64,000 bases of DNA from Butyrivibrio sp. (lineage in GTDB: Bacteria > Bacillota > Clostridia > Lachnospirales > Lachnospiraceae). Positions 43,909-52,072 of the stretch are shown here, piece after piece. Location: positions 35,518 through 99,517 of the forward strand of contig SVGC01000016.1 in the NCBI GenBank assembly GCA_015056495.1. The letters are read 5' to 3'. Under the pieces are notes generated by a model. The model was not told the DNA's origin. It saw only the letters and a list, made by a program, of their open reading frames with translations, and did not search any database. How positions within the stretch are numbered: position 1 is the first letter of the stretch; the number at the start of each line of letters is the position of its first letter. The translations under genes and the position numbers were made by a program.

Positions 43909-45924
43909 ATGGGTAATTCAGTTTTCATTTCTGAAGCTGATGAGTATTTGTTTGGGCAGGGTACTCATTATGATATTTATAAAAAATTAGGAGCACATCC
44001 ATCAGAAGAACATGGCAAGAAGGGCATGTTCTTCGCTGTGTGGGCTCCTCATGCAGCAAGTGTACATGTTATTGGAAGCTTTAATAACTGGGATGAAGAA
44101 ATGTATCCTATGACAAGAAGCAAGTCCTGTGGCATTTACACTATTTTTATACCCGGAGTTGGAACAGGAGAATTATACAAATACCTGATCCATACACCTG
44201 ATGGTAGAAAATTGTATAAGGCTGATCCATTTGCCAATTACGCAGAGCTTCGTCCAGGAAACGCTTCCAGGACAACAGACCTCTCAGGTTTCAAATGGTC
44301 AGATGAAAAATGGTATGATTCTGTAAAGGGTAAAGATCCTAATAAACAGCCAATTGCAATATATGAATGTCATATTGGATCATGGATGAAGCATCCGGAC
44401 GGAACAGAAGATGGATTCTATTCATACAGACAGTTTGCAGACAGGATTGTAGACTATCTCAAGGAAATGAAATACACCCATGTAGAACTTATAGGTATCG
44501 CAGAACACCCATATGACGGATCGTGGGGATATCAGGTAACAGGCTACTATGCACCAACAGCCAGATATGGCGAGCCAAAAGACTTTATGTACCTTGTAAA
44601 TAAACTTCATAAAGCTGGTGTGGGAGTCATCCTTGACTGGGTACCGGCTCATTTTGCTACCGATGATTTTGCTCTTAGCAGATTTGACGGAGAATGCTTA
44701 TTTGAGCATCCAGACCCAAGAAAAGGTGAGCATCCTGACTGGGGTACCAAGATATTTAATCTCGAAAGCCCTGAGATCAGGAACTTCCTGATAGCCAATG
44801 CTCTTTTCTGGATCAAAGAATTCCATGTAGATGGACTTAGAGTTGATGCTGTGGCATCTATGCTGTATTTGGATTATGGCAAAAAAGATGGCCAGTGGGT
44901 AAGAAATAAATACGGCGACAATAAGAATCTTGAAGCTATTGAATTCTTCAAGCACCTTAATAGCGTTGTAAGAGGAACATATCCAAATGTCCTTACAATT
45001 GCAGAGGAATCAACAGCATGGCCTAAAGTAACTGCAAGACCGGAAGAGGATGGACTTGGATTTACTTTCAAATGGAATATGGGATGGATGCACGATTTTT
45101 GTGAATACATGAAACTGGATCCATACTTTAGAAAAGGTGCTCATTATATGATGACATTTGCCATGAGTTATAATGAGGCTGAGAACTATATACTTCCACT
45201 ATCTCATGATGAAGTTGTACATTTGAAATGCTCGATGGTAGAAAAGATGCCTGGATATAAGGTGGATAAATATGCCAACCTTAGAGTAGGTTATGCATAC
45301 ATGTTTGGTCACTCAGGCAAAAAGCTTCTTTTCATGGGCCAGGAATTTGGTCAGGAAAGAGAATGGAGTGAAAAGAGGGAACTTGACTGGTTCCTGCTTC
45401 AGGAAAATCTCAACAGAGGAATGAAAGACTATGTACGAGATCTTCTTGAAATCTATCGCAAGTATCCTGCTCTTTGGAGCGTAGATAATAATTGGGGCGG
45501 ATTTGAATGGATCAATGCCGACGATCAGGATAGAAGTATATATAGCTTCTATAGACGTGCAGAGGATGGAAAGGATGATATATTATTTGTCCTGAACTTC
45601 ACGCCTATTGAACGACAGGGATACCGAGTAGGTGTACCTTTTGAAGGAACATATACACATATTTTGGATAGTGCTGATACTAAATATGCCGGAATGGGAA
45701 CCCATGTCCCTGGCAGCATCAATGCAGTAGAAGGCGAATGTGACAAAAAGCCATATTATTTGGAATTTGACCTGCCGCCATATGGTGCTGAGATTTTCAG
45801 ATTTGATAATCCTGAGGAAGTTAAGCAGAGGTCTAAAATATCTGTAAAAAAATCAGAAAAGAAGCCTGAAACTAAGGAAAAAAAGCCAACTGCCAAGAAG
45901 ACGACAAAAACTAAAAAAGGTTAA
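43909..45924 (+). CDS. glgB: 1,4-alpha-glucan branching enzyme
   Basis: GlgB makes alpha-1,6 branches in glycogen. The 671-residue GH13 enzyme has an N-terminal CBM48 (FAVWAPHAASVHVIGSFNNW), then the barrel with ILDWVPAHFATDDF, the nucleophile region DGLRVDAVASML, the acid/base Glu in TIAEESTAWP, and LSHDEVVH with the transition-state His-Asp. A Lys-rich tail of about 30 residues (KKSEKKPETKEKKPTAKK in part) is extra. GAGGGGGC precedes the ATG. Other glycogen genes are not in the window. A terminator overlapping a SigD-type promoter follows. Confidence 0.95.
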   Translation: MGNSVFISEADEYLFGQGTHYDIYKKLGAHPSEEHGKKGMFFAVWAPHAASVHVIGSFNNWDEEMYPMTRSKSCGIYTIFIPGVGTGELYKYLIHTPDGRKLYKADPFANYAELRPGNASRTTDLSGFKWSDEKWYDSVKGKDPNKQPIAIYECHIGSWMKHPDGTEDGFYSYRQFADRIVDYLKEMKYTHVELIGIAEHPYDGSWGYQVTGYYAPTARYGEPKDFMYLVNKLHKAGVGVILDWVPAHFATDDFALSRFDGECLFEHPDPRKGEHPDWGTKIFNLESPEIRNFLIANALFWIKEFHVDGLRVDAVASMLYLDYGKKDGQWVRNKYGDNKNLEAIEFFKHLNSVVRGTYPNVLTIAEESTAWPKVTARPEEDGLGFTFKWNMGWMHDFCEYMKLDPYFRKGAHYMMTFAMSYNEAENYILPLSHDEVVHLKCSMVEKMPGYKVDKYANLRVGYAYMFGHSGKKLLFMGQEFGQEREWSEKRELDWFLLQENLNRGMKDYVRDLLEIYRKYPALWSVDNNWGGFEWINADDQDRSIYSFYRRAEDGKDDILFVLNFTPIERQGYRVGVPFEGTYTHILDSADTKYAGMGTHVPGSINAVEGECDKKPYYLEFDLPPYGAEIFRFDNPEEVKQRSKISVKKSEKKPETKEKKPTAKKTTKTKKG

Positions 45925-45948
45925 GATAATAATTTACTATGCCGAAAT
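45922..45948 (+). promoter_or_regulatory. SigD (sigma-28) flagellar promoter
   Basis: TAAG (45922-45925), 15-bp spacer, GCCGAAAT (45941-45948), close to the sigma-28 consensus TAAA-N15-GCCGATAA. It points at the unknown gene at 46021, flagellin and the FliS-like gene. It starts at the glgB stop codon and its start site would fall inside the left arm of the terminator. Confidence 0.72.
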
Positions 45949-45990
45949 AAGAGGTGACGGATGATAATGTCCGTTACCTCTTTTTACTTT
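45949..45990 (+). terminator. Terminator of glgB
   Basis: AAGAGGTGACGGA, 8-nt loop, TCCGTTACCTCTT with one G-U pair, then TTTTACTTTTTTT. An open reading frame beginning at 45961 is inside this hairpin and is not a real start. Confidence 0.9.
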
Positions 45991-46020
45991 TTTTCTAAAA
46001 AAGCGCAAGGCAGGGCATAT

Positions 46021-49000
46021 ATGATTAATTTTCAGACAATATCTGGCTTGGACACCAAAATGAACCCCAGGGACGGGGTCAACGGGTCATTTTATAAACC
46101 AGATATAGCCATGGCAAAAGGAAGTGCCTACGCTATTAACTTTAATTCCAATGAACTTAATAATGACGCATATAACGAGCAGGCTGACAGGACCAAAGAA
46201 GGTATTATGGAAAGTGCGGCCTCTGAAAATGTGGCTGTAGAAGAAAAATACAAGATCCTTATGGCCAATACCATGTCTCCGGAAGATTATTCAAAAGCAG
46301 CAAAAGAAGGCTTTGATTTTAATGAACTGGATCCGGAAACAGCAGTTACGATACTTGATAAGATCAAAAGCGTCCTGGTGCAGGCAGGTACAACAATAGA
46401 AGGCTACAATGATGACCTGAGCCTTGAACAGCTTACCAGGATAACCGGCAATAGTGGACTCGCCAATGCAATAAAGAACAACTTTAATGCCAATGACATT
46501 CCTATAACAAAAGAAATAACAAAAGGAATAAAAGATATTTTTGATCAAATGTCAGAAATACAAAAGCTTGATGAAAGTACAATGCGCTATATGACTGTAA
46601 ACCAGCTGGAGCCGACTTTTGAAAATATCTATATGGCAGAGCATAGTACCAATGGCCAGACTAATGCAGGCAGAGGTTATTATGCACAGGACAGCTCAGG
46701 ATATTATGCTCAGAAGGCTGATACGATCAATTGGGAGCAGATAGAAGGTCAGGTCAAGAGAGTTGTTGAAGAAGCAGAACTCAATGTGGATAACGAAGAG
46801 GTACTAAAGGATGCCAAGTGGATAATACAAAATGGCATCATGTTGACATCAGATACATTAAAAAAAGTCGAGCAATTAAAAGAAATAGATTTTCCATTAT
46901 CGGTAGATACTGTGGTTAAGGGAGTTATCAATGCCATCTCTAGTGGAAAACATCTGCAGGCAGGCAATGCTCTTGATACCGAGACAATAAATGAACAGGC
47001 AAAGCGAATAAATGACAGAGTAAAAGAAATCTCTGATGAAGCAGTAAACAAAGTAGTTCTGACAGGAAGAAAAATAAATATCAAAAATCTGGATGATGCT
47101 CAAAGAAAAATTGATGCAGAACTATTGAACAAAAATAATATACAGCAACAGAAAGGAAAAGACAGTACAAATACATTATCAGATACTGATAAACAAAAAG
47201 AACTCATGGCAAAAATGCAGCTGGAAGAAATCCGACTGACCATGAGCATTGAAACCAATATCAGACTATTAAGAAAAGGCATACATATTGAAACGGCACC
47301 TATTGAAAACGTGATCGAAGGCATACAGAAAGCAATGCGTGAAGACTATGTTGGAGAACAGGTGACAGACAGGATCACAAATGGCATCAGAACACCAGTT
47401 TATGAAAACACATTCGACAGTGTCCTAAATAGATTATCATTTTTGTCAAAAGCTCCAGTAGCAGTTGTGGGGCTTATGGAAGAGGAATTAAAGACTGCAA
47501 CGATAGATGCAGTCATAACCTCAGCTCAAAAGCTGGAACAGGATTATTTAAAAGCAGGACTTGCATACGAAACTCTTATGACCAGACCTAGAAAGGATAT
47601 GGGAGACAGCATAAAGAAAGCCTTTAGAAATGTTGATGATATCCTGGATGAAATGGGACTTGAGAAAACGGATGATAACAGGCGGGCAGTAAGGATTCTG
47701 GGCTATAACAATATCTCAATCGAAAAAGAGACTATTGAAGATGTAAAGCTTTGGGACAGTAAACTACGGAATCTGGTAAAAGAATTAAATCCAGCTACTG
47801 TTCTAAAGATGATAAGGGAGAAAAAGAACCCTTTGGATATGACAGTAGAAGAAGCACTGGAATATCTTGAAAACGATAATACAGAAGAAACAAAAGCTGA
47901 TGAAAAATATGCCAGATTTTTATATAAGCTGGAACATAACGAAGAAATCACAGAAGAAGAACGAGAATCATTTATCGGAATATACAGATTATTCAACGTT
48001 TTAGAAAAAACAGGAAATGCTGCAATTGGAATTCTTCTCCAGACAGGATCTGAAATGACTATCAGTAACCTGTTATCTGCTAACAGAACTCTCAATGCAG
48101 AGAAAAAAGGGCTGGATTATCTCGTTAATGACAATTTTGGAGGAATTGAAAAAGGCACAGAAAAAAATGTAACGATCTCAGATCAGATAAATAGTGCATT
48201 TAATTATTATTCTGAAAAAGCCAGGAGCATATATAACAACATACAACCTGAAAAGCTTCATGCCTTTAATCCACAACCTGAAACCAACATAGTTGAACTA
48301 TCTGAGGCAATGGAGACACTTCCGGAAGATGAAAAAGCAAATGAAGCATATTACAAAGAATTGGCTCTCCAGTATAGAAATACAATGACTTCCAGAGAAA
48401 TCTCTCAAAACATAGAAATGCTGGAATTTTCCGGAATAGAAGTAAATGGCTATAACATCAGCGCAATGAATGCAGAGCGTTCAGGATTTAGAGGCCGCAG
48501 ATCCCTTTGGGAAAAAGCTGAAGAAAAAGAAGAAGGATTATCTGAGGAAATATCATCAATACAAGAAGAAATGGAAGATGAAGATTTTGACTCTAAATAT
48601 TTAGGACACCTTAGCCGAATTAATGAGAGACTATCTGATATTCTTGAACATAACGCTGACAATTATGTAGATGTAAGAGCAATCTCTCTTTTGCATAAGC
48701 AGCTGAATGTTACATCACAGATGGCCGGCAATGGCAGCTATGACATACCGGTAGATATTGATGGACAGAAAATTTCAATGCATGTGGTTTTAAAACAGGA
48801 TGATTTTTCAGGTACCAAAGTTGAGGCAGCAGTCAGAACAGATGAGTACGGATATCTGACAGCAACCATGCAGGTAAAAAATGACAGAATAGAAGGTGCC
48901 ATCATGACAGACAGAGGAGAGACTGAGGAACAGGCAGAGTATATGAATGCAGTAAGATCAAGACTTCAGACGAACCTTTCCAAAGCTTTTCCAAGGTATG

Positions 49001-49134
49001 AGACCAATGAACAGGATTTAGTGGTATTGTACCGGACAATGGATCCAGGCCGGCTGATCACCGGATCGGGAAAAGGAATTTCCGATACTAGAGAATTATT
49101 AGGAATGGCTAGAGCTTTTATTAAAGCGTTATAA
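46021..49134 (+). CDS. 1,037-aa helical protein in the flagellin operon (DUF6240-like)
   Basis: A large, mostly helical, charged protein with no signal peptide or TM and no enzyme motif. The N-terminus (MINFQTISGLDTKMNPRDGV) runs through an imperfect palindrome at 46057-46093. The C-terminal 150 residues are beta-rich (SYDIPVDIDGQKISMHVVLK, GTKVEAAVRTDEYGYLTATM), recalling the C-terminal domain of flagellar hook-length proteins (FliK), which is a hint only. I relate it to the Lachnospiraceae DUF6240 family from memory. Start at 46021 (weak AGGCAGGG site) because the upstream ATG is inside the glgB terminator. SigD-type promoter upstream and flagellin 14 bp downstream imply a flagellar role. 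Confidence 0.75.
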   Translation: MINFQTISGLDTKMNPRDGVNGSFYKPDIAMAKGSAYAINFNSNELNNDAYNEQADRTKEGIMESAASENVAVEEKYKILMANTMSPEDYSKAAKEGFDFNELDPETAVTILDKIKSVLVQAGTTIEGYNDDLSLEQLTRITGNSGLANAIKNNFNANDIPITKEITKGIKDIFDQMSEIQKLDESTMRYMTVNQLEPTFENIYMAEHSTNGQTNAGRGYYAQDSSGYYAQKADTINWEQIEGQVKRVVEEAELNVDNEEVLKDAKWIIQNGIMLTSDTLKKVEQLKEIDFPLSVDTVVKGVINAISSGKHLQAGNALDTETINEQAKRINDRVKEISDEAVNKVVLTGRKINIKNLDDAQRKIDAELLNKNNIQQQKGKDSTNTLSDTDKQKELMAKMQLEEIRLTMSIETNIRLLRKGIHIETAPIENVIEGIQKAMREDYVGEQVTDRITNGIRTPVYENTFDSVLNRLSFLSKAPVAVVGLMEEELKTATIDAVITSAQKLEQDYLKAGLAYETLMTRPRKDMGDSIKKAFRNVDDILDEMGLEKTDDNRRAVRILGYNNISIEKETIEDVKLWDSKLRNLVKELNPATVLKMIREKKNPLDMTVEEALEYLENDNTEETKADEKYARFLYKLEHNEEITEEERESFIGIYRLFNVLEKTGNAAIGILLQTGSEMTISNLLSANRTLNAEKKGLDYLVNDNFGGIEKGTEKNVTISDQINSAFNYYSEKARSIYNNIQPEKLHAFNPQPETNIVELSEAMETLPEDEKANEAYYKELALQYRNTMTSREISQNIEMLEFSGIEVNGYNISAMNAERSGFRGRRSLWEKAEEKEEGLSEEISSIQEEMEDEDFDSKYLGHLSRINERLSDILEHNADNYVDVRAISLLHKQLNVTSQMAGNGSYDIPVDIDGQKISMHVVLKQDDFSGTKVEAAVRTDEYGYLTATMQVKNDRIEGAIMTDRGETEEQAEYMNAVRSRLQTNLSKAFPRYETNEQDLVVLYRTMDPGRLITGSGKGISDTRELLGMARAFIKAL
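46057..46093. repeat. GGGAC-type inverted repeat inside the coding start
   Basis: AAAATGAACCCC (46057-46068), AGGGAC, GGGGT, then CAACG and GGTCATTTT (46085-46093): a hairpin with an internal bulge. Its GGGAC centre and TGA/TCA arms recall the REP-like family of this genome but the sequence differs. It encodes residues about 13-25 of the protein. Confidence 0.5.
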
Positions 49135-49148
49135 GATCGGAGGTTTCT

Positions 49149-50816
49149 ATGAAAATTAATTACAATGTATCAGCAATGATAGCCAATAACGCACTTAAGA
49201 CCAATGACAGTCTTCTTGCGGATTCTATAGAGAGACTATCCAGCGGATTAAAAATCGCTAATGCCAAAGATAACCCATCAGGACTTGCGATGTCCAGAAG
49301 AATGAATTCACAGATCAAAAGCCTTAACGTGGCTGGTGACAGTTCAAACGACGGAATATCTGTAATTGAAACTGCAGACGGTGCTTTGTCAGAAATACAT
49401 GAGATCCTTCAGAGAATGAATGAACTTGCAATTCAGGCAGCCAATGGTACAGTCAGCGCCAATGATAGAAAAAACATACAGGACGAGATCAATCAGTTAA
49501 AAGATGAAATAGACAGAATTGCAGAGTCTACTCAGTTTAATGGACAGAACTTACTTGATGGAAGCTTTGACCTTAAAGGCTATTCAACTATCAGCAGATG
49601 CACAGATGCAACCACAGAACCGCCAACATTTGCAGCATACGAAACAGATTCCACAATAAAAGTCAATTCTTACTCAGATAAAATGGATGCTGATGTATAT
49701 ACAATTGGCGGATATAAAGAAATCACAGATGCCACGACAGGTGTCACAACATATCAGGGTACAGGCATAAGCTTAGAATTTGATGATTATAATCTCGTTA
49801 CACTGGTTGATGAAAATGGCTATGCCCAGTCAGAGCAGACTGTTACAGTATATGGATCAGATGGCTCTGTGTATATGGAAAATGCTTCAGTCAGCGTGAT
49901 TGATGATCTTGTTACGATCAAAGACCAGAAAGGTCATGAAATTGAACTTAAGGTAACATCTAGCATATCATCTCTTGATAAGATCCAGCTGGATCTGACT
50001 GCCAAAGGTGCCATGACCATGCAGGTAGGAGCTAACGAAGGACAGACTCTGGATATCAGGATACCAAGAACCAATCTCAGTAACCTTGGCCTTGAATATG
50101 TCGATTTTACAAGAACTATCAAAGAGGATGTTGCTTATAACGTATCACTACTGACTGCAGATGATACCACTACAACTCAGTCCTGGAATTCGATAGTTAG
50201 TACAGATGATCCCGCAACTACTGGAGAAACATCAGGATACAAGTATTATTTAAATACCTATATCACCAATAATCCTGATGCTACTGATGTTGAAGACTAT
50301 CAGTCCATGGTAGACAAGATTGATGAGATCGCAGCCAAAACTGATTTAGTTGGAAATGCATATTCCACTGAAGAAAAAATAGAATTTTTTGCAAATACAT
50401 ATTACGTATCCAAGGACGTTCAGGAAACACTTGATGCTACAATTGCAGATACATCACTGACTGACGAGCAGAAAGGCATCAAAATATATAACATCCTGGC
50501 TACAGCAGAGGAAAATGGCAGAATCGCACCTTACACCGGAGTAGATGAAGCAATACAAAGAATCTCTGATGCCATAAATGAAGTGTCATCAATTCGAAGC
50601 AGACTGGGTGCATATGAGAACAGACTCGAACATACAACCAAGAGCATAGATGTTACAACAGAAAACATGACAGCTGCTTATTCCAGGATCATGGATGTCG
50701 ACATGGCAGAAGAAATGACAGTATATTCAACTCAGCAGGTACTTTCTCAGGCAGGAACCTCAATGCTTGCGCAGGCCAATGAAAGACCTTCACAAGTACT
50801 TACACTTTTGCAGTAA
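49149..50816 (+). CDS. Flagellin
   Basis: A 555-residue flagellin, the filament subunit. The conserved D0/D1 N-terminus (NYNVSAMIANNALKTNDSLL, RLSSGLKIANAKDNPSGLAM, QRMNELAIQAANGT, IAESTQFNGQNLLDG) and C-terminus (IRSRLGAYENRLEHT, RIMDVDMAEEMTVYSTQQVL, SMLAQANERPSQVLTLLQ) are intact; the middle, about 155-470, is a variable surface domain of beta-rich and helical parts. A GGAGG site precedes the ATG. It lies 14 bp behind the 1,037-residue protein gene and before the FliS-like gene. No separate SigD site is seen directly upstream, so transcription likely comes from 45922. Confidence 0.95.
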   Translation: MKINYNVSAMIANNALKTNDSLLADSIERLSSGLKIANAKDNPSGLAMSRRMNSQIKSLNVAGDSSNDGISVIETADGALSEIHEILQRMNELAIQAANGTVSANDRKNIQDEINQLKDEIDRIAESTQFNGQNLLDGSFDLKGYSTISRCTDATTEPPTFAAYETDSTIKVNSYSDKMDADVYTIGGYKEITDATTGVTTYQGTGISLEFDDYNLVTLVDENGYAQSEQTVTVYGSDGSVYMENASVSVIDDLVTIKDQKGHEIELKVTSSISSLDKIQLDLTAKGAMTMQVGANEGQTLDIRIPRTNLSNLGLEYVDFTRTIKEDVAYNVSLLTADDTTTTQSWNSIVSTDDPATTGETSGYKYYLNTYITNNPDATDVEDYQSMVDKIDEIAAKTDLVGNAYSTEEKIEFFANTYYVSKDVQETLDATIADTSLTDEQKGIKIYNILATAEENGRIAPYTGVDEAIQRISDAINEVSSIRSRLGAYENRLEHTTKSIDVTTENMTAAYSRIMDVDMAEEMTVYSTQQVLSQAGTSMLAQANERPSQVLTLLQ

Positions 50817-50844
50817 ATGAGATTTTGAAAGAGAAGGTGAGAAT

Positions 50845-51318
50845 ATGAATGCTGAAAAGAAGAAAAGCTATACCAGACGTATTACTACTGCCAATAAGAC
50901 ACAGATGATAACGATCTTATACGAGATCACATTAGAATACATTGATGAAGCAATACATTCTATTGACCAGAATAAAAACCAAGCTTTTGGAGATAGTATT
51001 CGCAAAGCCCAGAATTGTATAGATGAGCTGATCCTTTCAACCAATACTGAATATGAACTGGGAGTAAACTATAAAAGAATATACTTTTTTGAAAAAAGGC
51101 AGCTGTTAAAAGCCTATGCCAAAAAAGATGTTCAGTATCTTATTCAGGCAAAAGGAATTTTTGAAAAGCTCCACGCTTCATATCTGGAATTGGAAAAACA
51201 TGATAAAAGCGGACCTATAATGGTCAATACACAGGAAGTTTACGCGGGTATGACCTATGGCAAATATAGCTTGCTGGAAAATATGACCTTTAACCAAAAT
51301 CGTGGTTATATGGCATAA
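50845..51318 (+). CDS. FliS-like flagellin chaperone
   Basis: A 157-residue helical protein resembling FliS, the export chaperone that binds the C-terminus of flagellin: KTQMITILYEITLEYIDEAI near residues 18-37 matches the FliS start (ELILMLYDGAIRFL), and helices with NCIDELILSTNTEYELGVNY and a YFFEKRQLLKAYAKKDVQYL segment follow. It is longer at the C-terminus than classical FliS (about 125-135). AGAAGGTGAG precedes the ATG; 28 bp after flagellin. The identity rests on position and length as well as on these weak matches. Confidence 0.78.
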   Translation: MNAEKKKSYTRRITTANKTQMITILYEITLEYIDEAIHSIDQNKNQAFGDSIRKAQNCIDELILSTNTEYELGVNYKRIYFFEKRQLLKAYAKKDVQYLIQAKGIFEKLHASYLELEKHDKSGPIMVNTQEVYAGMTYGKYSLLENMTFNQNRGYMA

Positions 51319-51356
51319 ATTGGACACAAATATACGAAACATTAATCATTAGAAGA

Positions 51357-51407
51357 AAACAGGGACAAACAAACGTTTTTTGTAACGCTTGTAGTCCCTG
51401 TTTTTTA
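51357..51407 (+). terminator. Terminator of the flagellin operon
   Basis: AAACAGGGAC (51357-51366) pairs with GTCCCTGTTT (51394-51403), with weaker pairs inside the loop, and a T-run to 51406. It separates the flagellar operon from the non-coding region to its right. Confidence 0.88.
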
Positions 51408-51501
51408 GCGGATTACAGACAATTTTAGAATATTAAAAAAATGGAACTATCATAAAACATAGTGCAATTTTTACAAAAAATAAATTTTATGATATTTGCT
51501 A

Positions 51502-51530
51502 TTTACAAATTTTTGTTTTACTGCTAATAT
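51502..51530 (+). promoter_or_regulatory. Strong promoter of the non-coding region
   Basis: -35 TTTACA (51502-51507), exactly 17 bp, -10 TAATAT (51525-51530), preceded by an A/T-rich stretch like an UP element. Start site expected near 51537, over 530 bp before the first gene. Confidence 0.8.
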
Positions 51531-51536
51531 CATTTT

Positions 51537-52042
51537 CGCGTTCAGGAAATGGTCAAAAGTCGATAATAACCGTCTTGGTTGACAGAGTTATACAGGCTAT
51601 GATACTTTTCAAAACGCACACTAATACATCTGCTTGGCCGAAGCCGGTATTAGTTAAAAAAGTAATATGTCGTTAATATCTTTTTGAATCGGCTATCCAC
51701 ATTGCTAAACATAAACGCGTTACCGATTGCTGCTGATCGAAATCCGTTTGTATTATGCATTTTGGCGTTCTGCCAGAGGATTCCACCTCCGGATAATGTG
51801 CTTCACATAGCAAGCTTACATGAACGTCGTTTGTGATTAGTGCTAATTGTGACTGATTGAAAATTTCAACCGCTGTGGGAACAAAGCTTATTCTGTACTA
51901 GGAGTTGGGATGCTTATGTACGTGAATACGCTTTCAGTTCTCCGGTGGATTGAAAAAAGTTTTTAAGTTGAAATTACATTCTTTGTTATCAAGCCAGAGC
52001 GTTCAGGCTCTGCATAATAAGTATTTTATCAGGATACTTATT
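51537..52042 (+). ncRNA. Candidate large structured RNA (about 505 nt) or giant leader of the tad operon
   Basis: No reading frame of interest, but many short perfect helices in series: GTCAA/TTGAC (51552, 51579); CTAATAC/GTATTAG (51621, 51647) enclosing GGC-CGAA-GCC; AATCGG/CCGATT (51687, 51723); CGTTC/GAACG (51766, 51822) enclosing CCaGAGG/CCTCcGG and ATGTG-CTT-CACAT; TTGAA-AAT-TTCAA (51857-51869); GGAG/CTCC (51901, 51940); CAGAGC-gttcag-GCTCTG (51995-52012); AATAAGTAT/ATACTTATT (52016-52042). Its base composition is clearly richer in G+C than ordinary spacers here. It could be free, with the last hairpin as its end, or the 5' leader of the tad operon. The family is not recognised; large RNAs such as ROOL, OLE or GOLLD are the known size class. 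Ends by inference. Confidence 0.6.
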
Positions 52043-52072
52043 TCCATAGATAAACAATAATAAGGAGAAGCA

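Noticed and set aside
45961..46020. N-terminal extension of the 1,037-residue protein beginning at 45961
   Set aside because: The ATG lies in the loop side of the glgB terminator hairpin and the extension encodes the T-run; the start at 46021 is used instead.
51537..52042. Known riboswitch or housekeeping RNA (c-di-GMP-I, T-box, RNase P, tmRNA, cobalamin)
   Set aside because: None of the core consensus strings of these RNAs could be found by eye; left as an unclassified candidate.
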